From the NCBI GenBank assembly GCA_938045585.1, contig CALIAU010000006.1, forward strand, positions 147,579-211,578: a DNA stretch of 64,000 nt, read 5' to 3'. Each line of letters begins with the position of its first letter. The first letter of the stretch is position 1. Positions 46,232 to 54,418 of the stretch are shown here, one piece after another. Made by a program: the position numbers and the translations under genes. This DNA comes from an uncultured Saprospiraceae bacterium. GTDB taxonomy: Bacteria; Bacteroidota; Bacteroidia; Chitinophagales; Saprospiraceae. Below the pieces are notes generated by a model that saw only the letters and a program-made list of their open reading frames with translations, made no database searches and had not been told where the DNA came from.

Positions 46232-46890
46232 GCACTCTTATCTAACTGGCTAAGTACTTCTTCTAAGCTAAAATTTTCAAAACTTTGGATATGCATATCG
46301 GCCTCTGGTAGTAACTCGGGACTACCTACACCTACAGGAATAAAGCCTGCAGTAATAGCGGCCTCCAATCCCTTGCGCGCATCTTCAAAGACTACCACAT
46401 GTTCGGGCGCTAGACCCAAACCTTCCGCTCCCTTTAGAAATACCTCAGGGTCGGGTTTTGATTTGCTGACATCATTCCCATCTATCATCACATCAAACAA
46501 ATGATCGATGCCGATACCTTTTAATATTGTTTTCGCATTCCTGCTCGCAGAACCCAGACCTATCTTGACACCCTCCGCACGTAGACCTTCTATAAAAACC
46601 TTGACGCCTGGTAGCAACTCGCTCTCATCGAGTTCGGAGATATATTCCTTATACCATTCGTTCTTCTCATAACACATCGTTTCCTTCTCTTCTTCGGTGA
46701 CCAGTATCCCGCCTTGCGCTAATACTATATTCAGCGAATCCATCCGACTAATTCCTTTAAGTCGTTCGTTTACCGCCTCATCAAATTCAAAGCCCAGTTC
46801 CTTGGCTAGGCGTTTCCATGATTGGTAGTGGTACTTCGCCGTATCCACAATGACACCGTCTAAATCGAAAATGCATCCCTTTATTTCCAT
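46228..46890 (-). CDS. pgmB: Beta-phosphoglucomutase
   Basis: 220 residues of the HAD superfamily. The nucleophile and acid/base Asp are in FDLDGVIVD (Asp9, Asp11). GSASRNAKTIL gives motif II Ser, KSKPDPEVFL the motif III Lys, and FEDARKGLEAA the metal-binding Glu-Asp. GISRMDSLNIVL is the typical cap-domain segment of beta-phosphoglucomutases. It turns beta-glucose-1-phosphate from the adjacent GH65 enzyme into glucose-6-phosphate. It starts 13 nt after the SWIM-domain gene and overlaps the phosphorylase gene by 4 nt. Confidence 0.95.
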   Translation of the reverse strand: MEIKGCIFDLDGVIVDTAKYHYQSWKRLAKELGFEFDEAVNERLKGISRMDSLNIVLAQGGILVTEEEKETMCYEKNEWYKEYISELDESELLPGVKVFIEGLRAEGVKIGLGSASRNAKTILKGIGIDHLFDVMIDGNDVSKSKPDPEVFLKGAEGLGLAPEHVVVFEDARKGLEAAITAGFIPVGVGSPELLPEADMHIQSFENFSLEEVLSQLDKSA

Positions 46891-46903
46891 CGTAAAATTT
46901 CTT

Positions 46904-48577
46904 CTATTTAAGCACGTTTAATATGGCATCTCTGTGGCCAAAGTTTGCCTTGATATGATCTATCAATTCCCGTCGGAATTTTCTACTCTTATTCAGTTCC
47001 AGATGCTGACTCATTTTCCGAAGAAAATTTTCCTTGCCCGCACCAATAAAGTTCTCTAGGTAGTTGTCGATATGTCTAACGTAAATCGGAAAAAGTTGTT
47101 CATTAAATTCTTCCCCCGGAATCTTCGCATACTCAAAGTGCAGCTCTACATCCTCCGTCTCACGCAATACCTCTACAATATGCTCCGTGCTGTCTTGATT
47201 TTTCCAAAACTCCAACTTGGCTCTATCCGACATCCCATCCAAGAGCTTAATAATTTTCTTGGCAACCAACTTCGATTCGGTCTCATCCAAAATATTTTCA
47301 TACTTGAGATAGTAGCTGTAATCCTCTGTCAGTTTGTACAATTCTAGAGCCAGACTCTTGTATTGTTTTATCTCCTGCTTTGACTTAAGCAGTGTCAATT
47401 TATAATTGCCGTAATAGCTCAGTGGTTCCAGTTCCTCTAAGACCTTAATCAAGGCCTGCAGCGATTTAAAATCCTCTTCCTCGATAATCTCTAGAATAAT
47501 ACTGTTCATAAATTTCTTAGAAATCGACTGTACTGTTTCCTTATCCAAACTCTTATGCGCTGTGCGTAAGCGCAGTTCGCAACTCTTCGCATGAATGATC
47601 TGCTTGTTTTCTTCAGAGAATAAAGCGCTATAAATTTCTATCAGTCCCTGCAGCTCTTTTTTATTCAATAGCTTTTGATCCATTAAGACATGCACAAAGT
47701 CATACTTGTTTGCCGCATTAAAGTAGGAGCGTTCAGATATTTCCAAAAACATATTTTTTATCTGATCCTTTTCCATCGGTGCCTCTATACCATTGAACAG
47801 ATCCTCCGTCAGTTCTGTAAAGCGATGCACATAGAAAACCAGTTTATCCGTCTTGTCCGGATACTTAGAAATCAAATAGTAGAGCTTAAACAAACTTTCT
47901 ACGATCAGATTAGCTGCTTCGCGGTGTGACTGCAAACTGATAAAATCACCTGTCTGGTTCGAGAAATCTTCCATCGTTTGATTCAGCAACAACCAAGCAG
48001 AATTATGCATCTTTTTATCGGCTGTCGTGACGGGGGGTGCAATGCTATCGAGTATGGCAGAGATATTTTCTCTAGAGGTACCACCTGCCTTGGAAAGAAA
48101 ATGCACCTTGATAGCAGTACTGAGTTTTTTGTCCTTTCGGGCATAGGCCAATAAGAAGGCACGTATATCGTCTTTGTTTGCCTGCTCAAGTATACTCGAA
48201 ACGGTAGTGCCCTGTTTAGAAACCATCCTTCGCTTGCGGCGCGCTTCTTTGCGCTTTTCTTCCTCTCTACGCACAGCCAGCGTATGTTCTACCTGATCAC
48301 GTATCCATAGATAAGAAGCAATAATGTGCGAACAGATGCGTTTTGCCTTAAACGTAGAACAGTCACAGGTATGGGAATTCAGCTTACTCGACTTGAGCAT
48401 AATTTCCACCTCATGGGTCTCGGTATCTTCAAATTCCATGATCCATAACTTCTTGTTCATGGATTTCAGGCTGATTTTCTCTGAAGCGTATATTTCTTCA
48501 GCAGCCAAATATTCCTTTTCAGAGAATACTTGTTCTATATTTCGTAAATATTTGGCAAATGAATTATAATATAACAT
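46904..48577 (-). CDS. SWIM zinc-finger domain protein
   Basis: 557 residues. The SWIM motif CxCxnCxH is clear: CDCSTFKAKRICSH with Cys71, Cys73, Cys82 and His84. A basic stretch follows (RREEEKRKEARRKRR), then ~420 helical residues of unknown fold. SWIM domains bind zinc and are found in DNA- or protein-binding proteins, often near helicases, but no helicase is here. It is the first gene of the leftward transcript leading into the maltose genes, yet nothing in it suggests sugar metabolism, so it may only share a promoter. Confidence 0.8.
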   Translation of the reverse strand: MLYYNSFAKYLRNIEQVFSEKEYLAAEEIYASEKISLKSMNKKLWIMEFEDTETHEVEIMLKSSKLNSHTCDCSTFKAKRICSHIIASYLWIRDQVEHTLAVRREEEKRKEARRKRRMVSKQGTTVSSILEQANKDDIRAFLLAYARKDKKLSTAIKVHFLSKAGGTSRENISAILDSIAPPVTTADKKMHNSAWLLLNQTMEDFSNQTGDFISLQSHREAANLIVESLFKLYYLISKYPDKTDKLVFYVHRFTELTEDLFNGIEAPMEKDQIKNMFLEISERSYFNAANKYDFVHVLMDQKLLNKKELQGLIEIYSALFSEENKQIIHAKSCELRLRTAHKSLDKETVQSISKKFMNSIILEIIEEEDFKSLQALIKVLEELEPLSYYGNYKLTLLKSKQEIKQYKSLALELYKLTEDYSYYLKYENILDETESKLVAKKIIKLLDGMSDRAKLEFWKNQDSTEHIVEVLRETEDVELHFEYAKIPGEEFNEQLFPIYVRHIDNYLENFIGAGKENFLRKMSQHLELNKSRKFRRELIDHIKANFGHRDAILNVLK

Positions 48578-48596
48578 CTTACTTAAGCTAAACTTT

Positions 48597-48604
48597 CAAA
48601 TATA
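48597..48604 (-). promoter_or_regulatory. Bacteroidota -7 box upstream of the SWIM/maltose operon
   Basis: Minus-strand TATATTTG matches TAnnTTTG exactly, 19 nt before the ATG at 48577. It lies in the 43-bp divergent gap shared with the SixA gene. The -33 element is not obvious. Confidence 0.45.
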
Positions 48605-48620
48605 AGCAAACCATTCTGTT

Positions 48621-49115
48621 ATGAAGCAGTTTATACTCGTAAGACACGCAAAATCTTCGTGGAATTTCCCAGAACTCAAGGATATCGATCGTCCATTAAA
48701 CAGTAGAGGCAAGAGAGACGCACCGCTGATGGGGAAATTATTGCGTTCTATTGTACCCAAGATTGATCAAATCTACTCCAGCCCGGGCAAGAGAGCCTAC
48801 GATACGGCGCAGGAGTTTGCCATGACCTACGATATGGATGTTTCCTCTATTCAGATAGAAACGGAGCTGTATTTTGGTTCCGAAGTAGACATCATGGATG
48901 TGATTCATGATAGTCCACCTGCAGCATCTACCATCGCTATGTTTAGCCATAATCCCACCTCCACCTATTTTGTAAATCAATTTACCGATGACTATCTAGA
49001 TAATCTTCCCACCTGCGGCATTGCTATCTTTAGTTCGGATGTAAACGACTGGTCTGAAATTCATCCCGATAATTCTAAGCTTATCAGGATTTTAAAACCT
49101 AAATTTGATCTGTGA
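48621..49115 (+). CDS. SixA-type histidine phosphatase
   Basis: 164 residues. The phosphoglycerate-mutase-like RHG motif is LVRHAKSSW (Arg8, His9), followed by the second Arg in YSSPGKRAYDTA and the second His in MFSHNPTS. Size and sequence fit the SixA branch, small cytosolic phosphatases that remove phosphate from phosphohistidine or small molecules. Its TGA overlaps the GTG start of the next gene by 4 nt. The substrate is not predictable. Confidence 0.9.
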   Translation: MKQFILVRHAKSSWNFPELKDIDRPLNSRGKRDAPLMGKLLRSIVPKIDQIYSSPGKRAYDTAQEFAMTYDMDVSSIQIETELYFGSEVDIMDVIHDSPPAASTIAMFSHNPTSTYFVNQFTDDYLDNLPTCGIAIFSSDVNDWSEIHPDNSKLIRILKPKFDL

Positions 49116-49495
49116 AATATGTCTTTCTCTTCTTCTGTTTCTCTCTAGCCATCTTTGCCTGTAAGGTAGAGCCGGAGGCCAAACAGACACTGACAGATAC
49201 GCAGCTGCGTGAAATCTTCAAAGAACTGGTTATTGCCAGTGAAGCGGTACAGCTATACGCCAAGGAAAATCAGGACAGTGTGCGTGACGTGTTTATGGAT
49301 CAGATTGCAGAAATACATCAGATTCCCAGAGAAGAGATCGAATTAAACATGGATATCTTGAAAGCCGACGAAAAGAAGTTTCTTGAATTCTGTGATACCG
49401 TATCCATCTATTTTCGCGACATCCATAAAAAGACCCAGTACGGCCAGAGTGAAGAAGCGGATGAACTCAGAGTAGTGGACAAGAAGGATAAATAA
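49112..49495 (+). CDS. Small lipoprotein (DUF4296-like)
   Basis: 127 residues from a GTG that overlaps the SixA stop (GTGA). Lipobox IFAC (Cys17). The rest is helical and acidic; the segment LREIFKELVIASEAVQLYA and a second helix ending LEFCDTVSIYFRDI resemble DUF4296 lipoproteins common in Bacteroidota. Function unknown. The overlap indicates translational coupling with SixA. Confidence 0.72.
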   Translation: MKYVFLFFCFSLAIFACKVEPEAKQTLTDTQLREIFKELVIASEAVQLYAKENQDSVRDVFMDQIAEIHQIPREEIELNMDILKADEKKFLEFCDTVSIYFRDIHKKTQYGQSEEADELRVVDKKDK

Positions 49496-49595
49496 AAGCA
49501 GCGAATATTAAATAATCATTAAGAATGCGCTAATCGCTAAGATGCATTGAATAAAAAGCTACAAAAGTTACACCTTTAGGTAAATCTTAGATGAC

Positions 49596-50279
49596 ATGGC
49601 AAAGGCTAAAATTTTAATAGTAGACGATGAGGAGGATATATTAGAACTCTTACGCTATAATCTCGAACAAGAGGACTATATGGTAGAGACAGCCTTAAAT
49701 GGGAAAAAGGGTATTAAGAAGGCAAAAGAATTTCTTCCGCATGTAATCATCTTAGACATTATGATGCCCGGCATGGATGGAGTAGAGGTCTGCCAAGTAC
49801 TACGCAAGGATCCCGAACTAGACAATACCATGATCAGTTTTCTGACCGCACGATCGGAATCGTTTACGCAAATCTCTGCCCTAGAAAGTGGTGGCGATGA
49901 CTATATCACCAAACCTATAAAACCCAACGTGCTCAAAAGCCGCATCAAAGCCTTACTCCGCAGACACCGCTTATTCCAGAACCTAGAAGGAGAAGACGTA
50001 GCTGAATATGGAGATCTCAAAATATTCTTTGATCAGTTCACCATAGAGCTTTCGGGCAAATCCATAGAACTACCCAAGAAAGAATTCGAACTCCTAAAAC
50101 TCCTTGCGTCAAAACCAGGAAAGGTTTTTAAACGTGCTGCCATCCTAAACAAGGTATGGGGCGATTCCGTTATTGTAGGAGATAGAACTATCGATGTACA
50201 CATTAGAAAATTACGAGAGAAAATAGGCTCTGAGTATATTCAAACACTCAAGGGCGTAGGATACAAATTTGATTTTTAA
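49596..50279 (+). CDS. OmpR/PhoB-type response regulator
   Basis: 227 residues. The receiver domain has the acidic pair (VDDEED, Asp10-Asp11), phospho-acceptor Asp54 in IILDIMMPG, Thr in FLTARSES and Lys in DYITKPIKP. Residues ~130-227 form a winged-helix DNA-binding domain (PKKEFELLKLLASKPGKVF, VDVHIRKLREKIG-like end). The adjacent kinase starts 3 nt later. The PhoB-like sequence suggests control of phosphate or envelope genes, but the signal is not shown. Confidence 0.95.
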   Translation: MAKAKILIVDDEEDILELLRYNLEQEDYMVETALNGKKGIKKAKEFLPHVIILDIMMPGMDGVEVCQVLRKDPELDNTMISFLTARSESFTQISALESGGDDYITKPIKPNVLKSRIKALLRRHRLFQNLEGEDVAEYGDLKIFFDQFTIELSGKSIELPKKEFELLKLLASKPGKVFKRAAILNKVWGDSVIVGDRTIDVHIRKLREKIGSEYIQTLKGVGYKFDF

Positions 50280-50282
50280 AGC

Positions 50283-51320
50283 ATGGCAAAAAACCTCTCA
50301 CTTAAACAGGTTTCCTTATTTGTCAGTCTACTCATCGTAGGCATCAATCTCCTCGTCCTCGGTATCCTATTCTTCCTCGATAAAATACAGTTCTCCTGGC
50401 TAAGCATTGCAATAGCCCTATGCGCCAGCGCACTCGTTTGCTATTTCGCCATACGCGTCCTCCTCGAAAACTACATCCTCAATAAAATAAAAGTCATCTA
50501 CCAGATCATCGGTAAACCCAAGGGTAAAGATCCAGTAAACTACAGCTCCAAATCGCTCGACGAGGTAGGGGAGGAGGTCAGCGAATGGGCAGACAAAAAA
50601 GAAAAACAGATTAAGGGTCTTGAGAAATTAGAGGACTACAGAAAGAACTACGTCGGCACCATTTCCCACGAACTAAAAACTCCACTCTTCACTGCCCAGG
50701 GTTTTGTACACACCCTCCTTGATGGCGGCCTCTACGACGATAAGATAAACATGAAATACCTCAAGCGTTCCATGCGTAATCTGGATCGCCTCAAAAATAT
50801 CGTCGATGATCTGGAACTCATCAACAAACTAGAGTCCGGAAAATTCTATCTCGAACTCACCCGCTTTGACATCAAGAAATTAGTAGAGGAGGTCTTCCAA
50901 GATATGGAGATCCACCTGAAAGAAAAAAAGGCCACCCTCCAGTTCAAAGCAGATGCCGCCACAAATTATACCGTAGAAGCCGATAAAGAAAACATCCGCC
51001 AAGTATTACACAACCTCATCATCAACGCCATAAAATACGGCAAAGACGACGGCCTCATAGAAATCGCATTCTTTGACCTCAACAATAAACTCGTCGTAGA
51101 AATCAGCGATAATGGCATCGGCATCTCAGAAGAACACATCAAACACCTCTTCGACCGTTTCTACAGAGTAGACCCCAGCCGCTCCCGATCAGAAGGCGGC
51201 TCCGGCCTCGGCCTCTCCATAGTAAAACACATCATAGAAGCCCACGACCAAACTATCAACGTCCGCTCCACATTAAACGAAGGAACTACCTTTAGTTTTA
51301 CCCTGAAAAAACTTACGTAG
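50283..51320 (+). CDS. PhoR-like sensor histidine kinase
   Basis: 345 residues with two N-terminal membrane helices (about 11-31 and 38-58) and almost no periplasmic loop, as in PhoR-type kinases. The HisKA box is GTISHELKTPLF with phospho-acceptor His129. The ATPase domain shows NLIINAIKYG (N box), ISDNGIGIS (G1), FDRFYRVD (F) and GGSGLGLSI (G2). No PAS or HAMP domain is evident between. It is the partner of the response regulator 3 nt upstream. Non-coding repeats follow its stop. Confidence 0.95.
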   Translation: MAKNLSLKQVSLFVSLLIVGINLLVLGILFFLDKIQFSWLSIAIALCASALVCYFAIRVLLENYILNKIKVIYQIIGKPKGKDPVNYSSKSLDEVGEEVSEWADKKEKQIKGLEKLEDYRKNYVGTISHELKTPLFTAQGFVHTLLDGGLYDDKINMKYLKRSMRNLDRLKNIVDDLELINKLESGKFYLELTRFDIKKLVEEVFQDMEIHLKEKKATLQFKADAATNYTVEADKENIRQVLHNLIINAIKYGKDDGLIEIAFFDLNNKLVVEISDNGIGISEEHIKHLFDRFYRVDPSRSRSEGGSGLGLSIVKHIIEAHDQTINVRSTLNEGTTFSFTLKKLT

Positions 51321-52018
51321 ACTAAGCTTCGCTATTCGTAGTTTGTAACTACGAATCCATATTAATCTCTTGTTGAGTCCTGCCTCTGAACACGCCGCTC
51401 TCCTCCGTCCGCTCAATCCGTTCTGTCCGTTCTGTCCTGCCTGCTTCCACACGCAGGCAAGTCGCACCTTTCGAACACGCCGCTCTCTCTCAATCTCTCA
51501 ATCTCTCAATCTCTTCATCCTACCTGCTAACGCACGCAGGTAAGCCGCTCTTTCAGAGCTCATATAAATATTACACCCCATAACCAAGAGATGCTCTCTT
51601 GGCTATAGGGTATTACCCCTTTGGGGTAAGGACTTATTCCATTTGTGAAAAGAAAACTAGATTAATTGTTGTCGCTTTTGTGCCCAAGGGGTCATGACCC
51701 CTTGAAAGAATAAACTTGCGATTCCCCAAAATGAGAACATCCCTCAAAAAAACAAACTTGATTAGTTATTACCGCTTAATTGAAGCCAAAAGTACACATC
51801 CTAACATTGTCCGTTCATTCCGTTGAGTCCGTTCCATCCTGCCTGCTACCGCACGCAGGCAAGCCGTTGAGTCTGTTGAGTCCTGCCTCTGAACACGCCG
51901 CTCTCTCTTCATCCTGCCTGCTTATGCACGCAGGCAAGCTTTCCGTCCCTTCATCTCTTCATCCTGCCTGCTTCCGCACGCAGCCAAGCTCTTCATCCTG
52001 CCTGTAATCAGGCAGACC
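51321..52018. repeat. 698-bp gene-free block rich in dispersed repeats
   Basis: Contains CACGCCGCTCTC boxes (about 51388, 51477, 51894) and five GCCTGC/GCAGGC hairpins or variants (51436-51461, about 51519-51546, 51837-51863, 51912-51938, 51962-51988). It also has a double hairpin at 51574-51629 (CCAAGAG/CTCTTGG inside, then TTACCCCTTTGGGGTAA), a CAAGGGGTCATGACCCCTTG palindrome (51685-51704), and a final hairpin CTGCCTGTAATCAGGCAG (51998-52015) 3 nt past the leftward M23 stop, possibly serving as its terminator. No credible gene. Confidence 0.75.
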
Positions 52019-53290
52019 CTACGTCGCCGGACTCGGCACCGGTTCCCCCTTCGTCAAATCTAAAATCATCTGATCCCTTTTCGCTTGGAATAAGGGCAGC
52101 TCCTCCTTGCTCATAGGTTCGCCAGGAGGGAAGTTTTCTCTGAGGTGGTTGATTTGTTTTCCATTTTTCCAGAATCTGAAACAAACATGCGGTCCAGTAG
52201 CGAGGCCCGTGGAGCCCACATAACCAATTGTTTGTCCCTGCTTAACCGGAACACCCTTGCGAATGCCCTTAGCAAATCTGGACATATGTAGATACTGTGT
52301 CTTGTATGTTTTTCCATGCTTCACCTTGACGTACTTGCCATTATTCTTAGTATAGCTCGCGATGTCGATAACACCATCTGCCACACTGTGGATAGGCGTA
52401 CCGTGTGCTGCTGCATAATCCGTACCTAGGTGTGGAATTCTTCTCTTTTTAATAGGATGAAAACGGTTTCTGTTAAATCTACTTGATATTCTAGAGTACT
52501 TAACAGGGGAGCGTAAGAAGTTACCCTTGGTAGGTCTTCCTTCTACATCATAGAATCCCTCGTACTTATCGTTTTCGTAGTAAATAGCAAAATGACGTCC
52601 CTGCTCATTATCATAATAAGCTCCTAGGATGTCTCCGTATGAAATGAACTTACCATCAATGAGACGCTTCTCATAAATCAACTTATATCTGTCGCCCTTC
52701 TGTGTGTAGTAAAAATCAACCTTGGATGCGAAAGCATCTTCCATCTTATCGATAAGGGTCGCTTTATGGCCACCATCTATCATACTTGCCCATAAAGAAC
52801 TTTTTATTTCGCCTACTAGAGTATCTACCTCTACTGTGAATTCGTTTTCTACGATCTCCACTTCCATGGAATCTTGTAGGTTATATTTTACATAGCGAAA
52901 GGCATCCGGCTGATATATCATACAGAAAGGCTGCGAGCAGCTATCCTGGGATACGAAGGTTAGATTTTTTCCAGCTCTTAGGTTACGCACACTGAACACA
53001 TCCTTGGCGGATTTTTCTAACTGTGCGATTTGTGTATAACTAAATACATATCTCTCTAAGATGTCACCAAGAAACTGATTGGGAAGAATCTCCATTTTAT
53101 CAAAATGATGATCCGAGGTATTGAAGCCAAAGATGGGTTTCTCAGCTTTTTCTTGATCTGTATTGGATTCTAAGTTTGCGGTTGCGGGACTGTTACTTTT
53201 GTTTAGAAAGTAATTAACAGATAGTCCAAGCACGATTATCGTAAACACCGCAATAAGGAGGTCTACGAACAGGTTTTCTCTCTTTATCAT
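52019..53290 (-). CDS. M23 family peptidase (membrane-anchored, LytM type)
   Basis: 423 residues with one N-terminal membrane helix (about 9-28), then a ~230-residue periplasmic part including LysM/OapA-like sequence (DILERYVFSYTQIAQLEKSA). The M23 domain lies near residues 270-400: HLGTDYAA gives the zinc His and Asp, YLHMSR the catalytic His region, and GPHVCFRF replaces the usual GxHxH, so the second His of that motif is Cys. This form occurs in Bacteroidota relatives, so activity may persist. It should cut peptidoglycan cross-links or regulate amidases. Divergent from folP; its stop abuts repeat hairpins. Confidence 0.88.
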   Translation of the reverse strand: MIKRENLFVDLLIAVFTIIVLGLSVNYFLNKSNSPATANLESNTDQEKAEKPIFGFNTSDHHFDKMEILPNQFLGDILERYVFSYTQIAQLEKSAKDVFSVRNLRAGKNLTFVSQDSCSQPFCMIYQPDAFRYVKYNLQDSMEVEIVENEFTVEVDTLVGEIKSSLWASMIDGGHKATLIDKMEDAFASKVDFYYTQKGDRYKLIYEKRLIDGKFISYGDILGAYYDNEQGRHFAIYYENDKYEGFYDVEGRPTKGNFLRSPVKYSRISSRFNRNRFHPIKKRRIPHLGTDYAAAHGTPIHSVADGVIDIASYTKNNGKYVKVKHGKTYKTQYLHMSRFAKGIRKGVPVKQGQTIGYVGSTGLATGPHVCFRFWKNGKQINHLRENFPPGEPMSKEELPLFQAKRDQMILDLTKGEPVPSPAT

Positions 53291-53428
53291 TAGCTCTAAG
53301 AATAGTGTGTGTTTTAGTTAAAATGTTCTATTTCTAAAGTAACTTCCCCAAAAATAAAAACTCTAGGAGTTTATAGGTAATAATTCATCTAGTAAATATG
53401 ATATTGTAGAAAATTGTAATAATAAAAA

Positions 53429-54277
53429 ATGACTGAAATGAGCTCTCTACAATACAATGAACTAATACTTGATTTAACTACTCCTAAAGTAATGGGAATC
53501 ATTAACTTAAATAGAGATTCATTTTACAAAAATAGCCAACACCAAACCATTGATACGGTAAGCCGTTATATAGATCTTTCTTTAGAAGAAGGCATGGACA
53601 TTATTGACCTAGGCGCATTTTCATCGAGACCCGGTGCAGAGCTAGGAAATACCGAAGAAGAGAGAAAAAGACTGATACCTATTTTGACAGCAATTCGACA
53701 GGCATATCCTGATATTTTTATCTCCGTGGATACCTATGATGCAGCTATAGTAGAGATGGCTATCGATGCGGGTGCGAATATGATCAATGATATCTCAGGG
53801 GGCAGCATAGATACTAAGATGTTTGACATGATCGCTACCAAGAACATTCCCTATGTACTTATGCATATGCAGGGACTGCCAGGAACGATGCAGCAGGCAC
53901 CCAACTATGAGAATGTGGTCTTTGATATCCTGCAGTATTTGATTCAGGCCAAACGTAAGCTAAACGAAAAGGGTGCCTACCAACTGGTGATTGATCCGGG
54001 CTTCGGCTTCGGTAAAACGGTACAACATAATTACCAGTTATTGGACAATCTCAATGTATACAAAATTATAGATCTCCCTATACTGGTGGGTTTAAGTAGA
54101 AAATCCATGATTTACAAGCCCCTAGAGCTGACTGCCGACCAGGCACTAAATGGAACCACCGTTCTACATACGCTAGCACTGGAACGGGGTGCTAAAATCT
54201 TGCGTGTACATGACGTAAAAGAGGCAAAACAGGCGATTTTACTCCACCAAAAATTAATGCAGAGTCGAAATGCATAA
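53429..54277 (+). CDS. folP: Dihydropteroate synthase
   Basis: 282 residues of the TIM-barrel pterin-binding family. It condenses 6-hydroxymethyl-dihydropterin diphosphate with p-aminobenzoate in folate synthesis. Signatures: VMGIINLNRDSFY (pyrophosphate-binding start, with NR in place of the usual TP), DLGAFSSRPGAE, SVDTYD, NDISGG, DPGFGFGKT and GLSRKSM. All key strands are present. The start at 53429 precedes a second in-frame ATG at 53438. It stands alone, divergent from M23 and 141 nt before the TamB-like gene. Confidence 0.93.
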   Translation: MTEMSSLQYNELILDLTTPKVMGIINLNRDSFYKNSQHQTIDTVSRYIDLSLEEGMDIIDLGAFSSRPGAELGNTEEERKRLIPILTAIRQAYPDIFISVDTYDAAIVEMAIDAGANMINDISGGSIDTKMFDMIATKNIPYVLMHMQGLPGTMQQAPNYENVVFDILQYLIQAKRKLNEKGAYQLVIDPGFGFGKTVQHNYQLLDNLNVYKIIDLPILVGLSRKSMIYKPLELTADQALNGTTVLHTLALERGAKILRVHDVKEAKQAILLHQKLMQSRNA

Positions 54278-54364
54278 TTTTAATGCTAAAGTAAGCCAAG
54301 CCAGAATTAATATATTAAATAAAAACATAATGTATTAAACGGGTTAAAATCAGGTTAAAAGCCC

Positions 54365-54372
54365 TATTTTTG
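54365..54372 (+). promoter_or_regulatory. Bacteroidota -7 box upstream of the TamB-like gene
   Basis: TATTTTTG matches TAnnTTTG exactly, 46 nt before the ATG at 54419. A TTAAAA string lies about 15-20 nt upstream but a TTTG -33 box is not clear. Confidence 0.5.
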
Positions 54373-54418
54373 CACCTTTACTCGATTATTAAAAGTTATC
54401 TCTATAGAGATAAAACCT

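Noticed and set aside
51780..52007. 75-codon Ser/Leu/His-rich open frame on the plus strand
   Set aside because: It is made entirely of the dispersed hairpin and GTCCGTT-type repeats and has no protein-like pattern.
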